64,000 bases of DNA from positions 1 through 64,000 of the forward strand of contig JAGYLB010000129.1 in the NCBI GenBank assembly GCA_018401055.1. The letters are read 5' to 3'. The notes beneath the pieces were generated by a model. The model saw only the letters and a program-made list of their open reading frames with translations. It had not been told where the DNA came from and did no database searches. Shown piece by piece: positions 9,236 to 19,471 of this stretch (the first letter of the stretch is position 1; each line of letters starts with the position of its first letter). A program made the translations under genes and the position numbers. The stretch is from Roseicyclus sp. GTDB taxonomy: Bacteria; Pseudomonadota; Alphaproteobacteria; Rhodobacterales; Rhodobacteraceae.

Positions 9236-9338
9236 AGTTCCGCCGACCGCCGGGCCATGGGGTTTTTCGGGCAGCCCAAAGGCGCTAGACTGATCACGCA
9301 GGCATCATACAGGCCACCAACGCGAGGGAGACACCGCG

Positions 9339-10561
9339 ATGTGGAGCTTGGTTCTTGATGGCATGTTGCGCCAGTTCGTCGTGACCGGTGCGCTTGATGT
9401 CACTTACCCCGACGGCACGACGCGACGCTACGGCAGGGCGCAGGGGGCCGATGCGCACCTGACCCTCACCGACCCGGCCCTGCCGCGCCGTCTGGTTCTG
9501 TCCACAGAACTGGCGCTGGGCGAAGGCTACATGGATGGCACCGCCACCATCGCGGGCGACGATCTGGACGCCTTTTTCACCCTGATCATCCGCAATATCG
9601 CGCGCTTCGATGCCTGGTGGTGGCGGCTCGGAATGCGCCTGCGCCGTGCCAAAAGGTGGACCCTCCAAAACAACCCGTCCCATCGCGCGCGGGCCAATGT
9701 CGCCCATCACTACGACCTGTCGGGCGATCTCTACGACCTCTTCCTTGATGCCGACCGGCAATATTCCTGTGCCTATTTCGCCCATCCCGACATGACGCTG
9801 GATCAGGCGCAAAAGGCCAAGAAACACCACATCGCCGCCAAGCTCTGCCTTGAACCGGATATGGAGGTGTTCGAGATCGGCTGTGGCTGGGGCGGCATGG
9901 CGCTGACGCTGGCGCAAGATTACGGGGTGCGCGTGCTGGGTGTCACACTCTCCAGCGAGCAGCACAAGATCGCGACCGAGCGCGCCGCCCGCGCGGGCCT
10001 GTCGGACCGGGTGCGCTTCGAGTTGAAGGACTACCGCGCCGTCCGTGGCGCCTTCGACCGGATCGTGTCGATTGGCATGTTCGAACATGTGGGCGTGCCC
10101 CATTACGGCGAATATTTCGACGTGGTGCGCGAACGGCTCAAACCCGACGGCATCGCGTTGATCCACACCATCGGGCGCGGACCGCCGGGGCAACCAGCCC
10201 GTGGATCACCAAATACATCTTCCCGGGCGGCTATTGCCCGTCGCTGTCGGAAATGGCCGCCGCCGTCGAGACCGCAAACCTCTACCCCACCGATCTGGAA
10301 ATCTGGCGCCTGCACTACGCCGAAACCCTGCGCCACTGGCACGACCGGTTCGTGGCCAATCAAGATCGCGCCCGCGCGCTCTACGATGACCGCTTCTGCC
10401 GGATGTGGCGCTACTACCTCAAGGCCAGCGAACACACCTTCCGCCACAACCGGCAGGCGGTGTTCCAGATGCAGATCGCCCACCGCCCCGACGCGGTGCC
10501 ACTGACGCGCGATTACCTCTATCCGGCACAGGGCCCCCGCCAGTTGCGCGCGGCGGAGTAG
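9339..10561 (+). CDS. cfa: Cyclopropane-fatty-acyl-phospholipid synthase family methyltransferase, frameshifted
   Basis: SAM-dependent enzyme of the Cfa family, acting on unsaturated acyl chains of membrane phospholipids. Visible features are the family lead-in NVAHHYDLSGDLYDLFLD, the Cys-containing YSCAYF, the SAM-binding loop VFEIGCGWGGMALTLA and SIGMFEHVGVPHY. After HTIGRG the frame changes near 10185; the continuation is TSPWITKYIFPGGYCPSLSE through YYLKASEHTF to the stop. One missing base gives about 407 residues, normal length. It is divergent from bchE. Related methyltransferases use other lipids, so the exact product is not certain. Confidence 0.88.
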
Positions 10562-10650
10562 GGCGCACCTGCCACCCCATTCGCACCTTGCGCCCGGTCC
10601 CTCCCTGTCTATAACGCAGACAATTTGCGCCAGCCGTCCCGGGGGACCCC

Positions 10651-13600
10651 ATGCCGAAACGCACCGACATCCGCTCGATCATGATCATCGGGGCGGGACC
10701 CATCGTCATCGGTCAGGCTTGCGAGTTCGACTATTCCGGCGCCCAAGCCTGCAAGGCGCTGCGCGAGGAAGGCTACCGGGTCATCTTGGTCAACTCCAAC
10801 CCCGCCACGATCATGACCGACCCGGGTCTGGCCGATGCCACCTATATCGAGCCGATCACCCCCGAGGTCGTGGCCCGCATCATCGAAAAAGAACGCCCCG
10901 ACGCGCTGTTGCCCACCATGGGCGGGCAGACCGGCCTCAACACCTCGCTTGCGCTTGAGGAAATGGGCGTTCTGGCCAAGTTCGGCGTCGAGATGATCGG
11001 CGCAAAGCGCGAAGCTATCGAAATGGCCGAGGATCGCAAACTGTTCCGCGAGGCGATGGACCGGATTGGCCTCGAAAACCCCAAGGCCACCATCGTGGCC
11101 GCCCCCAAGCTGCCCAACGGAAAATACGACATCAAGGCGGGGCTCCAGCAAGCCATCGACGCCATCGAATATGTCGGCCTGCCCGCCATCATCCGCCCCG
11201 CCTTCACCCTTGGCGGCACCGGCGGCGGCGTCGCCTACAACCGCGAGGAATACGAGTTTTACTGCCGCACCGGGATGGAAGCCTCGCCGGTGGCCCAGAT
11301 CCTCGTCGACGAGTCGCTTCTGGGCTGGAAAGAATTCGAGATGGAGGTGGTCCGCGACAAGGCCGACAACGCCATCATCGTCTGCTCCATCGAAAACGTG
11401 GACCCGATGGGCGTGCATACCGGCGACAGCATCACCGTCGCGCCTGCGCTGACGCTGACCGACAAGGAATACCAGATCATGCGCAACGGCTCCATCGCCG
11501 TGCTGCGCGAGATCGGCGTGGAAACCGGCGGCTCCAACGTGCAATGGGCCGTGAACCCTGCCGATGGCCGCATGGTCGTGATCGAGATGAACCCCCGCGT
11601 CTCGCGCTCCTCGGCGCTGGCCTCCAAGGCCACGGGGTTCCCGATTGCGAAAATCGCCGCGAAACTGGCCGTCGGCTACACGCTCGACGAGTTGGACAAC
11701 GACATCACCAAGGTCACGCCCGCCAGTTTCGAGCCGACCATCGACTATGTCGTGACCAAGATCCCGCGCTTTGCCTTCGAGAAATTCCCCGGCTCCGAGC
11801 CGACACTCACCACCGCGATGAAATCCGTGGGCGAGGCCATGGCCATCGGCCGCACCTTCCACGAGTCGATGCAAAAGGCGCTGGCCTCGCTTGAAACCGG
11901 CCTGACCGGCTTCGACGAAATCGCCATCCCCGGTGCGCCTGATCAGGCCGCGATCATCAAGGCCCTGTCGCGCCAGACCCCCGACCGCATTCGCATCATC
12001 GCGCAAGCCATGCGCCACGGCCTGTCGGACGACGCCATCCACCACGTCACCAAATTCGACCCGTGGTTCCTCGCCCGCATCCGCGAAATCATGGATGTCG
12101 AGGCGCAAATCCGCCGCGACGGCCTGCCCGTGACCGAGGAGGGCCTGCGCGCGCTCAAGATGATGGGCTTCACCGATGCCCGCCTCGCCAAACTCACCGG
12201 CCGCGACGAGTCCAACATCCGCCGCGCCCGCCTCAACCTCGGCGTCACCGCCCAGTTCAAGCGCATCGACACCTGCGCCGCCGAATTCGAGGCGCAGACG
12301 CCCTACATGTATTCCACCTATGAACACCCCACGATGGGCGAGCCGGAGTGTGAGGCCCGCCCCTCCGACCGCAAGAAGGTCGTGATCCTCGGCGGCGGCC
12401 CCAACCGCATCGGTCAGGGGATCGAGTTCGACTATTGCTGCGTCCACGCCTGCTACGCGCTCAGCGATGTCGGCTACGAGACCATCATGATCAACTGCAA
12501 CCCCGAAACCGTCTCGACCGACTACGACACCTCCGACCGCCTCTATTTCGAGCCGCTCACCTTCGAGCACGTCATGGAAATCCTGCGCGTCGAGCAATCG
12601 CGCGGAACGCTCCACGGCGTCATCGTCCAGTTCGGCGGCCAGACCCCCCTCAAACTCGCCAACGCGCTCCATGACGCGGGCATCCCCATCCTCGGCACCA
12701 CGCCCGACGCCATCGACCTGGCCGAAGACCGCGAGCGGTTCCAGCAGCTCGTCCAGCGCCTTGGCCTGAAACAGCCCGAGAACGCCATCGCCACCACCGA
12801 CGCGCAGGCGAAAGCCGCCGCCGAGAAACTCGGCTACCCGCTCGTCATCCGCCCCTCCTACGTGCTCGGCGGCCGCGCGATGGAAATCGTGCGCGACACA
12901 GCCCAGCTTGACCGCTACATCCGCGAGGCCGTCGTCGTCTCGGGCGACAGCCCCGTGCTCCTCGACCGCTACCTCTCCGGCGCCACCGAAGTCGACGTCG
13001 ACGCGCTCTGCGACGGCACACAGGTCCATGTCGCAGGCATCATGCAGCATATCGAGGAGGCGGGCGTTCATTCCGGCGACAGCGCCTGCTCCCTCCCCCC
13101 CCACACGCTCTCCGACGACATCCAGACCCGCATCATCGCCCAGACCGAGGCGCTCGCCCATGCCCTCAACGTCGTCGGCCTGATGAACGTGCAATTCGCC
13201 GTCAAGGACGACGAGATCTACCTGATCGAGGTCAACCCCCGCGCCTCCCGCACCGTGCCCTTCGTCGCCAAGGCGACCGATTCAGCCATCGCCTCCATCG
13301 CCGCGCGCCTCATGGCGGGCGAGAAGCTGGCCGATTTCCCGCGTGCAGCCCCGCACACGCCCGTCGATGACGCCACGCCCATCATCCCCAACGACCCGAT
13401 GACGCTCGCCTCCTACCGCACGCCCTGGTTCTCGGTGAAAGAGGCCGTGATGCCCTTCGGACGCTTCCCCGGCGTCGACACGCTGCTCGGCCCCGAGATG
13501 CGCTCCACCGGTGAGGTCATGGGCTGGGACCGCACCTTCCCCCGCGCCTTCCTCAAGGCGCAGCTGGGCGCCGGCACAATCCTGCCCGAGGCGGGCACGG

Positions 13601-13980
13601 TCTTTGTCTCGATCAAGGACGAGGACAAGGGCGCGCTCTTGATCGAGGCCGCCCAGATCCTGCGCGCGCTTGGCTTCTCGCTGCTGGCCACGCGCGGCAC
13701 TGCCGATTTCCTCAAGGCGCATGACATCCCGTCCGACGTGGTGAACAAGGCCTACGAGGGCGGGCGCAGCATCGTCGACATCATCAAGGACGGCGGCGTG
13801 CAACTGGTGCTGAACACGACCGAGGGCGCGCAGGCGGTGGAGGATTCACGCTCCATGCGCGCGGTGACGCTGGCCGACAAGATCCCCTATTTCACGACAC
13901 TCGCCGCCAGCCACGCCGCGGCGCAGGCGATGCGGGCGAGCCGGGAAGGGGAGCTGGGGGTGAGGTCGTTGCAGGCGTGA
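10651..13980 (+). CDS. carB: Carbamoyl-phosphate synthase large subunit
   Basis: Full-length, intact 1109-residue subunit that makes carbamoyl phosphate from ammonia (from CarA), bicarbonate and two ATP for arginine and pyrimidine synthesis. It starts [20 protein letters not shown], has the duplicated ATP-grasp halves (first with [17 protein letters not shown], second with [15 protein letters not shown]), the repeated glycine-rich start [19 protein letters not shown] of the second half, and a C-terminal MGS-like allosteric domain ([16 protein letters not shown]). carA is not in the window. Confidence 0.98.
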   Translation: MPKRTDIRSIMIIGAGPIVIGQACEFDYSGAQACKALREEGYRVILVNSNPATIMTDPGLADATYIEPITPEVVARIIEKERPDALLPTMGGQTGLNTSLALEEMGVLAKFGVEMIGAKREAIEMAEDRKLFREAMDRIGLENPKATIVAAPKLPNGKYDIKAGLQQAIDAIEYVGLPAIIRPAFTLGGTGGGVAYNREEYEFYCRTGMEASPVAQILVDESLLGWKEFEMEVVRDKADNAIIVCSIENVDPMGVHTGDSITVAPALTLTDKEYQIMRNGSIAVLREIGVETGGSNVQWAVNPADGRMVVIEMNPRVSRSSALASKATGFPIAKIAAKLAVGYTLDELDNDITKVTPASFEPTIDYVVTKIPRFAFEKFPGSEPTLTTAMKSVGEAMAIGRTFHESMQKALASLETGLTGFDEIAIPGAPDQAAIIKALSRQTPDRIRIIAQAMRHGLSDDAIHHVTKFDPWFLARIREIMDVEAQIRRDGLPVTEEGLRALKMMGFTDARLAKLTGRDESNIRRARLNLGVTAQFKRIDTCAAEFEAQTPYMYSTYEHPTMGEPECEARPSDRKKVVILGGGPNRIGQGIEFDYCCVHACYALSDVGYETIMINCNPETVSTDYDTSDRLYFEPLTFEHVMEILRVEQSRGTLHGVIVQFGGQTPLKLANALHDAGIPILGTTPDAIDLAEDRERFQQLVQRLGLKQPENAIATTDAQAKAAAEKLGYPLVIRPSYVLGGRAMEIVRDTAQLDRYIREAVVVSGDSPVLLDRYLSGATEVDVDALCDGTQVHVAGIMQHIEEAGVHSGDSACSLPPHTLSDDIQTRIIAQTEALAHALNVVGLMNVQFAVKDDEIYLIEVNPRASRTVPFVAKATDSAIASIAARLMAGEKLADFPRAAPHTPVDDATPIIPNDPMTLASYRTPWFSVKEAVMPFGRFPGVDTLLGPEMRSTGEVMGWDRTFPRAFLKAQLGAGTILPEAGTVFVSIKDEDKGALLIEAAQILRALGFSLLATRGTADFLKAHDIPSDVVNKAYEGGRSIVDIIKDGGVQLVLNTTEGAQAVEDSRSMRAVTLADKIPYFTTLAASHAAAQAMRASREGELGVRSLQA

Positions 13981-13984
13981 GGGG

Positions 13985-14476
13985 CTATCTCGGCCGAAGT
14001 TTGAGTAGGAAGGCAGCGCATACTGCGATCGAAAACTTTAGCAAGAAATGAAAAGAAAGATAATAGGCGATGAACGCCTCATTGGGAATTCGATCTGATC
14101 TTTCGACCCAGAAAAAAGCGCTCATCAGAAAGATCAGAAGTGCTGAGAAGGCGAAGCCTCGCCGCCAATTTCTTCTCACGCGATTTCCAGCCGAATTGAG
14201 ATTGATCCGTATCTTTTTATCTTTGCTCGACATGGTCGTGTGTTTCTCAACATCTTTGATGCGCGCCAAAATAACTTCGTCAATAAACTCAACAAGTAGG
14301 AATGCGAAGATCGGGTACGTCAAAGACAGAGCAATTGGATAAAACTCCCTCAACCCAGTTAGGTAGTGCAGACCCAAGAGTTGACCGGCAACAACTCCAA
14401 GCGCTAAAGATGCCAGATATGGCGCCCAAAATATCCTTATGTTATTTTTGAGCGTCTTTACTACTGCTTTTGTCAT
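13985..14476 (-). CDS. Hypothetical four-helix membrane protein of the AT-rich islet
   Basis: A 163-residue integral membrane protein of unknown family. Hydrophobic segments are visible around IFWAPYLASLALGVVAGQLL, YPIALSLTYPIFAFLLVEF, FAFSALLIFLMSAFFWV and SIAVCAAFLLKL, with a charged, probably cytosolic loop in the middle (KDVEKHTTMSSKDKKIR). Its ATG overlaps the stop of the upstream secreted-protein gene as ATGA, so the two are coupled. AT-rich codons mark it as recent to this genome. I do not recognise a domain. Confidence 0.65.
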   Translation of the reverse strand: MTKAVVKTLKNNIRIFWAPYLASLALGVVAGQLLGLHYLTGLREFYPIALSLTYPIFAFLLVEFIDEVILARIKDVEKHTTMSSKDKKIRINLNSAGNRVRRNWRRGFAFSALLIFLMSAFFWVERSDRIPNEAFIAYYLSFHFLLKFSIAVCAAFLLKLRPR

Positions 14477-15342
14477 TGTGCAGGTGTGATCTGTGGCGCG
14501 CTAGCGAAAACGCCAAATTCACCGTCGACAATGTCGACAACCGACAGGCCAAAAGATCCAAAGAACTCGACTGGAACCTGAAATACCAAATCCTCTACTG
14601 GACCCTGAGGGAGAACTACCACAAGATCTCCATTATTTGGCGGTGGATCTTCAAATTGGATAAATTCGCCAAGTCGCCTAATTTCAACTTCAAAGCTACT
14701 TGATTCAATAAAATCAGACGGAACGTTAGTAATTTCTGAGGTTCCGTCAAGGGTGAGCAAGGTGTCGTTGATAAGGGAATGAGTTACTGAAATGTTCACA
14801 AGGTTGTCTGATTGAATGAAATGCATACGCAACAGCCGGTTTTCTAATCTTCCGAATGAACCCGATTCGCTTGTCGACCATACCTCAAAGTAAAAGTACC
14901 TTATTGCGCCTTGAAGGTTAGTCGAGCATAGGTCAAACATTCCTTGGCGGCACCAAACAGCTGTTGGGACTTCTTCTGTAGGGTATCCGCGCCGAAAAAC
15001 AGGTGATGTGATTGTCAGTAGGTTTGCGAAGAGATCCGACTCATCAAAGTCATCAATATCTACAACATCGATTCTATTAATGCATCCAAAGGGAGGCAGC
15101 GGATCTCCTGTCCCCCGGCCTAATCTCGCATGTCGCCAAGACACGACTGATTCTTCTTCAGCGGTATTGCAGATCTCGTAACCAAGAGTAGGTGTTGGAT
15201 CATCAAAAATGACGGAATAGTAAGTTTGTTGGTGATGTTCTACTGGTCTAGTAACAGCAAGTGGATCAGATGCACTGTATTGGGCAAATGATGTTTTTGC
15301 CGGAGCCGCAGTTAGAAAGAGTAAAAATAAGAAAAAACGCAT
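14473..15342 (-). CDS. Hypothetical secreted protein of the AT-rich islet
   Basis: About 289 residues with a clear Sec signal peptide, MRFFLFLLFLTAAPAKTSFA, then a polar, Asp- and Ser-rich body with several Cys (YEICNT, FGCINRIDVVD, WCRQGMFDLCS). A start seven codons further up is possible, but this ATG gives the clean signal peptide. It is followed by a coupled membrane-protein gene. Strongly AT-rich against its surroundings. No family recognised. Confidence 0.65.
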   Translation of the reverse strand: MRFFLFLLFLTAAPAKTSFAQYSASDPLAVTRPVEHHQQTYYSVIFDDPTPTLGYEICNTAEEESVVSWRHARLGRGTGDPLPPFGCINRIDVVDIDDFDESDLFANLLTITSPVFRRGYPTEEVPTAVWCRQGMFDLCSTNLQGAIRYFYFEVWSTSESGSFGRLENRLLRMHFIQSDNLVNISVTHSLINDTLLTLDGTSEITNVPSDFIESSSFEVEIRRLGEFIQFEDPPPNNGDLVVVLPQGPVEDLVFQVPVEFFGSFGLSVVDIVDGEFGVFASAPQITPAQ

Positions 15343-15428
15343 GGCAGAATTCCCTGATTTCACATATATCTAATGATAACAAGGATCCTAATTTTGTCCA
15401 GCCATTCTTGGGTTTCAGTAATTCAACC

Positions 15429-15769
15429 TCACTCCCCCCTTTCCCCCCGCCTTCTCTCCGTCTCCCCCACTTCGGCACCTCCATCCGCGACTGCCAGCTG
15501 TCCCGGAACGGCTCGATCGTGTCGTCGCCGTGCAACAGCCCCGCCAGCTTGGCGTGCATGAAGGCCGACAGCACGTCGTTCATCCGGGGCTGATACCCCG
15601 GCCCCATCGACCGGAACCATTTCACCACATCCGCATCCAGCCGCACCGTGACCCGCACCTTGGCGCTGTCGCGCCGCGTGGCGATCTCGTGCCACTCGGG
15701 CGGGATCCGGTTGTCGACCCAGATCTTCGAATGCATCTCGAATTCGAACCGCCTGAGCGCATCCGCCAT
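15429..15769 (-). CDS. BrnA-family antitoxin-like protein, orphan, frameshifted near the end
   Basis: The core RVTVRLDADVVKWFRSMG followed by YQPRMNDVLSAFMHAK is typical of the BrnA antitoxin family, a ribbon-helix-helix-like regulator. No BrnT toxin gene lies next to it. As read, the frame runs on into the AT-rich islet; one missing G in the run after EVPKWG gives a natural stop at 15429 and about 113 residues. The ATG before ADALRRFEFEMH was chosen; one 18 codons upstream is possible. Orphan BrnA-like proteins are common in Rhodobacterales and may be ordinary regulators. Confidence 0.7.
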
Positions 15770-15870
15770 GTAGAAGTGATGCCGCCGCCGGCCTTCGCCC
15801 AGCGGCCTGTCCTGCGTGCCCATGCCCGCCCCCTGTCTCGTGGAAAAGGCCAGTCTCGGGCGGCAGGGTA

Positions 15871-15903
15871 AAGAAAACCCTGACACGGGGGTCCGTGTCA
15901 GGG
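15871..15903 (-). terminator. Rho-independent terminator after proS
   Basis: An 11-bp perfect stem (CCCTGACACGG with its complement) around a 4-base loop at 15878-15903, followed on the minus strand by TTTTCTTT. It lies about 55 bases after the proS stop, correctly oriented to end that transcript. Confidence 0.85.
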
Positions 15904-15956
15904 CGGTGTACGGGATGTGTACGCGCGGTGTACGACCTGTGCGGGCGGGCCCCCCA

Positions 15957-17297
15957 CTACATATGGGGGGCGTAGATCTCCGCCACCCGCGCCACGGCGA
16001 CGTCCAGCGACAGCTCCTCGCTCTCGCCCGTGCGGCGGCTGGTCAGCTCCACCACACCGGCGCCAAGCCCGCGCGGGCCGACCGTAATCCGCCAGGGCAG
16101 GCCGATCAGGTCCATGGTGGCGAATTTCGCCCCGGCCCGTTCGCTGCGGTCGTCGTAAAGCGGCTCCAACCCCTTGGCACTCAAGGCTTTATACAGATCC
16201 TCGCAGGCCCCGTCGCAAGCCGCATCGCCCTGTTTCAGGTTCACGATGCCGACATGGAAGGGCGTCACGCCCTCGGGCCAGATGATGCCCTTGTCATCAT
16301 GGCTCGCCTCGATGATCGCGCCGACCAGACGGCTCACGCCGATCCCGTGGCTGCCCATATGCACCGGCACGCGCCCGCCCTGACCGTCATCGACCAGCGC
16401 GCCCATCGCCTCCGAATACTTGGTCCCGAAATAGAAGATCTGCCCCACCTCGATCCCCCGCGCAACCCTTTGGCGCTCCACGGGAATCTGCGCGAAAACC
16501 TCCGCGTCATGGGTCTCGTCGGTGCGCGCATAGCGGCTGGTGAATTCCTCCAGCACAGCCTGACATTCCTCGACCGAATCGTAATCGATCGCCCGGTCGC
16601 CAAAGCGCAGATCGGTGATCTCGCTGTCGTAGAACACCTCCGACTCGCCCGTCTCCGCCAGCACAAGGAACTCATGTGTGTCGTCCCCGCCGATCGGGCC
16701 GGAATCCGCGCGCATCGGGATCGCCTGCAGGCCCATCCGCTCATAGGTCCGTAGGTAGCTGACCAGGTGGCGGTTGTAGGCGTGAAGGGCATCTTCCTTC
16801 GTCAAATCAAAGTTGTAGCCGTCCTTCATCAGGAACTCGCGCCCCCGCATCACGCCGAACCGCGGCCGCACCTCGTCGCGGAATTTCCACTGGATGTGAT
16901 ACAGCGTCAGCGGCAGATCCTTGTAGCTGCCCACATGCGCGCGGAAGATGTCGGTGATCATCTCCTCGTTCGTCGGCCCAAACAGCATATCGCGGTCATG
17001 CCGGTCCCGGATGCGCAGCATTTCGGGGCCATAGGCATCATACCGCCCCGATTCCTTCCACAAATCCGCCGGTTGCAGCGTCGGCATCAGCATCGGAATA
17101 TGGCCCGCGCGGATCTGTTCCTCATGCACGATCTGCTCGATGCGTCTCAACACCTTGTAGCCCAGCGGCAGCCACGAATAGATGCCTGCCGCGGATTGCT
17201 TGATCATCCCCGCCCGCAGCATCAGCCGGTGGCTGACGATCTGCGCCTCGGACGGCGTTTCCTTGAGAACCGGCAGGAAATAGCGGCTGAGGCGCAT
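15957..17297 (-). CDS. proS: Prolyl-tRNA synthetase (short alphaproteobacterial form)
   Basis: Class II synthetase charging tRNA-Pro in the cytosol. The 446-residue product begins [20 protein letters not shown] and carries motif 1 region [19 protein letters not shown], motif 2 around [19 protein letters not shown] and motif 3 in [15 protein letters not shown]. Its length shows that the inserted editing domain of the E. coli enzyme is absent, as is usual in alphaproteobacteria. The gene is intact; a strong terminator follows. Confidence 0.97.
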   Translation of the reverse strand: MRLSRYFLPVLKETPSEAQIVSHRLMLRAGMIKQSAAGIYSWLPLGYKVLRRIEQIVHEEQIRAGHIPMLMPTLQPADLWKESGRYDAYGPEMLRIRDRHDRDMLFGPTNEEMITDIFRAHVGSYKDLPLTLYHIQWKFRDEVRPRFGVMRGREFLMKDGYNFDLTKEDALHAYNRHLVSYLRTYERMGLQAIPMRADSGPIGGDDTHEFLVLAETGESEVFYDSEITDLRFGDRAIDYDSVEECQAVLEEFTSRYARTDETHDAEVFAQIPVERQRVARGIEVGQIFYFGTKYSEAMGALVDDGQGGRVPVHMGSHGIGVSRLVGAIIEASHDDKGIIWPEGVTPFHVGIVNLKQGDAACDGACEDLYKALSAKGLEPLYDDRSERAGAKFATMDLIGLPWRITVGPRGLGAGVVELTSRRTGESEELSLDVAVARVAEIYAPHM

Positions 17298-17377
17298 GGG
17301 AAAACCCTTTGGCGAGACACGTTTTGCGACGCATACGCCAAAGCAAAACGCCTCACAAGGCGCGGGTTCCGCCCCGA

Positions 17378-17509
17378 TCAGCGCAGGGCGGTCTGCACCG
17401 GGATTGTGGTGACATCCGCGCGCGCGGCCTGAAGCCCCGTTACCAGAACGGCGCAGGCGGCAAGGATCAGCACGATCAGTGCAGCGGACAGAAAATTGAA
17501 CAGCGACAT
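17378..17509 (-). CDS. 43-residue single-helix membrane protein
   Basis: A small open frame with one hydrophobic helix, [20 protein letters not shown], and a short polar tail ending [10 protein letters not shown]. It lies 80 bases upstream of proS on the same strand. The only support is its position, its clean helix and a similar small gene just upstream; no family was recognised. The AAC in the helix could be read as a lipobox but lies too deep in the hydrophobic stretch to be sure. Confidence 0.45.
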   Translation of the reverse strand: MSLFNFLSAALIVLILAACAVLVTGLQAARADVTTIPVQTALR

Positions 17510-17591
17510 GGCAGTGTCCCCTCGGTGACGCCTGAACCCTAGGCCCTTGGTGATCGGTGCGACAGACAGGCATTCCCAACCTGTGCCCCAC

Positions 17592-17620
17592 AAAAAAAGG
17601 CCCCCGGAAAACCGGGGGCC
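17592..17620 (-). terminator. Rho-independent terminator after the 32-residue gene
   Basis: A 9-bp GC stem (GGCCCCCGG with CCGGGGGCC) around AAAA, with seven T residues after it on the minus strand. It sits 28 bases after the stop of the small gene at 17648-17746 and would end that transcript before the 43-residue gene. Confidence 0.85.
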
Positions 17621-17647
17621 AGTCCAACAGGGAGGAAAAAACAGCTC

Positions 17648-17746
17648 TCAAGCTGCAACAAGACCGCCCGAGCCGAAGATCAGGACCGTGAAGATCACAA
17701 ACACGAGAAACACGAGGGAAACCGCGATGGTGTTCAAGATGGTCAT
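17648..17746 (-). CDS. 32-residue membrane miniprotein
   Basis: Reads [19 protein letters not shown] and ends FGSGGLVAA: a single transmembrane helix with almost no soluble part. The strong terminator directly behind it indicates a short monocistronic transcript, which makes translation more likely. Small membrane proteins of this form often attach to larger membrane complexes, but no partner is evident. Confidence 0.5.
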   Translation of the reverse strand: MTILNTIAVSLVFLVFVIFTVLIFGSGGLVAA

Positions 17747-17840
17747 GGCAGCGTCTCCGGCTCAAGGGTCTCGGGGGTGGTGTTGCATAAGCTATGCCAA
17801 CCCCGCCCGTGAGCGTAGTCCGGAAAACCTTACGGTGCCC

Positions 17841-19419
17841 TTACGGCCTGTTCACCACGATGGCTTCGACCGCCATCGCGGCGGCCAGCGCCTTGAAGCG
17901 CGCTTGCGCCACCTCGCCGAACAGGTCGCGCCCTGCGTCGGTGTGCAGCGTCAAGATCAACTCGCGGCGTTTGGAGCGATAGACCAGCGTGCCATGGTCG
18001 GAGGGGTTGGCGACCGCGAACATCGCGCCAAAGCGCATGGCGCGGCCCAAAATCTCGGCCTCGGACACCTGCGCCGCAGGCAGCAGGTCCAGAAGCGCCG
18101 GGTCGAAGCCTGTGCCCGCCCGGTTCGACTTGTAGCGATGCAGCAGCGCCAGCCCCAGATAGACCCGTTCGGCATGGGTCATGCCGCCAAGGTTGGCGCG
18201 GGTCGCGTTGTCGAAACAGACCTCGGCACGGTAATCGGGATGCGCGCGCCAACTGACATCGTGCAGCAAGCAGGCGGCGCGGATCAGGCGTTTCTTGTCG
18301 GCGCGGGCACGGGAAACAGCGGCTCGACGAAACGGTAAAGCTGGCGGCCAAAGCCCGGCATGCGGGCCGATTGCGCCTCGGAATGGCGGGCGGCCTCGAT
18401 CAGCGGATCGCGCTTGCGCAACGCCTCGGACATCTGTTCATACAAAAGCCCCTCGCGGATGCCGTAGGACGATACCGCGATTTCCTTGGGCCTCAGCTTG
18501 CGCACCAGCACCTTCAGCACCTCGGCAGCATGGGGCACAAGGCGCATGCGCTCGCCGCTCGTCCCGGTGGAGGCACGCAGCACGTCGATGTCGGTCTTTC
18601 CGATATATTTGATCGTGTCGAGGATGCCCTGCGGCGTCATCCGGTATTCGTGCAGCACCTTGAGCGGGTAGCCGCGCCGTTCCATGTCGATCCGGGCGAT
18701 GGCGCGCCACGATCCCCCCACCAGAAACAGCCGTTCCGAGCGTTGGGCGAAATCATTGGCCAGTCGGCCCACCTCGGCCTTGATATGGGCGCGCAGCGCC
18801 TTTGCTTGCCGCCGGTAATCCCCATCAGCTTGAGCGGCCCAAGATCGGATGTCGCCCGCATCCCCACCTTGCCGCCGCCCTGCAACTCGGCCAGTTCCAT
18901 CGACGATCCGCCGATGTCGCAGATCAGCCCCTCGGCGCCGGGCCAGCCCAGCAGAACCCCCTGCGCCGAGAGCCGCGCTTCCTCCGTGCCGTCGATCACC
19001 CGGATCTCGAGGCCGGTGGCCACGCGCACCGCCTCGCGGAATGCGGGCCCGTCCTCGGCATCGCGCACCGCCGCCGTCGCCACCGCCAGAAGCGGCGCGA
19101 CTTTGGCCGCCTCGGCCAGCCGTGCAAAGCGTTTCAGCGCCCCCATCGCGCGGATCTTGCCCTGCGCGTTCAGGCGGCCGGTCTCGGAAAATCCTTCGCC
19201 CAGCCCGCACAGGATCTTTTCATTGAAGAAATAGGCCGGGCTGCGGGCCGCCCCATCGAATATAACCATCCGAACCGAGTTCGACCCGATGTCGATCACG
19301 CCCACCCGCGCAAGGCTCTGTGCCTCGGGCCCGTCGAAGAGCGGAACGCCGAAGGGGCCCCACTCGGGGTGATGTTCCGGGCCGCCGGGCGGCGTTTCAG
19401 CGCGCATCTGCCTGACCAT
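17841..19419 (-). CDS. ppx: Ppx/GppA-family exopolyphosphatase, frameshifted
   Basis: Hydrolyses terminal phosphates of polyphosphate or pppGpp. The actin-like ATPase fold shows as VGVIDIGSNSVRMVIFDG near the N-terminus, AVATAAVRDAEDGPAF and LICDIGGSSMELAEL. The middle (FLVGGSWRAIARIDMERRGY, then AVSSYGIREGLLY) and the C-terminal HD-like part (LHDVSWRAHPDYRAE) are in other frames, needing corrections near 18820 and 18285. The total matches about 526 residues. It lies 52 bases after ppk, the standard order for this pair. Confidence 0.88.
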
Positions 19420-19471
19420 GAGGTCTTGTGCACAGGCAGCGGTCAGGCGTCAACTGCACCGGCGTCGCGGG

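Larger units (their letters stand above)
13981..15428. other. AT-rich islet between carB and the BrnA gene
   Basis: Base composition drops sharply right after the carB stop and returns to the host level near 15430. The stretch encodes two overlapping minus-strand genes with codon use unlike the neighbours. No transposase, integrase, tRNA or clear flanking repeat was found, so the mode of arrival is unknown. Confidence 0.6.

Noticed and set aside
6642..9293. An 883-codon plus-strand frame across bchE-bchJ
   Set aside because: It runs opposite to bchE and bchJ, whose motifs are clear; composition is Arg/His-rich and without domains.
10609..13194. An 861-codon open frame on the minus strand
   Set aside because: It is antisense to carB, which is intact and unmistakable; long antisense frames are expected in high-GC genes with this codon bias. 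The translation has no recognisable domain.
15266..15428. Extension of the BrnA-like protein into the AT-rich islet
   Set aside because: A single base correction gives a stop at 15429, and the extension overlaps the signal peptide of the secreted-protein gene.
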